Shown here piece after piece: positions 6,470 through 6,522 of a DNA stretch of 6,522 nucleotides; positions within the stretch are counted from its first letter, which is position 1, and each line of letters starts with the position of its first letter. The position numbers were made by a program, and so were the translations under genes. The stretch lies in NCBI GenBank assembly GCA_016281475.1, contig JAEEIS010000176.1:1-6522 (forward strand), in the 5' to 3' direction. This DNA is from Bacteroidales bacterium (GTDB taxonomy: Bacteria; Bacteroidota; Bacteroidia; Bacteroidales; P3). The notes beneath the pieces were generated by a model that ran no database searches, was not told the origin of the DNA, and saw only the letters and a list, made by a program, of their open reading frames with translations.

Positions 6470-6522
6470 GCACCAAAATTTACTAGTAATGTTTAATTAT
6501 TGCATAATTTGCAACAGTTGAG

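Noticed and set aside
6480..6522. Possible promoter (TAATTTGC) at the right edge of the window
   Set aside because: It is one base short of the TAnnTTTG spacing, has no -33 partner and no downstream gene is visible.

Overview
The window looks like chromosomal DNA from a Bacteroidota bacterium, most likely of the Bacteroidales. TAnnTTTG-type promoter boxes stand upstream of the genes, leaders are A/T-rich and mostly lack a Shine-Dalgarno sequence, and the best-matched proteins (an alternative elongation factor G and a flippase beginning MGVIAKQSIKG) are of a type I associate with that order. The species cannot be told from the sequence.

Layout. (1) Positions 1 to about 175 hold the end of an IS3-family insertion sequence on the minus strand, with the start of its OrfA and a probable terminal repeat. 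(2) From about 276 to 2504 lies an accessory block on the plus strand. It contains an AlbA_2/Schlafen-type ATP-binding regulator broken by a frameshift and an in-frame stop, overlapped by what looks like a second, unrecognised gene also split by frameshifts; its last 138 codons remain open. A strong hairpin terminator closes the block. (3) From 2590 to 4089, on the minus strand, is an intact 499-residue polysaccharide flippase of the MOP superfamily. (4) A 187-bp divergent promoter region follows. (5) From 4277 to 6409, on the plus strand, is an intact 710-residue EF-G paralogue with altered GTPase motifs, closed by a 15-bp hairpin terminator.

The right-hand part (flippase, EF-G paralogue) is healthy core-type sequence: intact frames, clear promoters and a terminator behind the EF-G gene. 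The left-hand part is decaying or error-affected: each of the three frame breaks proposed inside genes falls at a run of G, and there is also a plain CGA-to-TGA type stop and no good start codon. No CRISPR array, tRNA or rRNA was seen.

The most notable item is the EF-G paralogue. It has Phe in place of the catalytic His of the DxPGH motif and a changed P-loop and switch I, but keeps the translocase domain IV. This fits the Bacteroides EF-G2 (FusA2) type, known to support translation without GTP hydrolysis. I did not find convincing evidence of a wholly new multi-gene system; the broken two-gene accessory operon is the only candidate for something undescribed.
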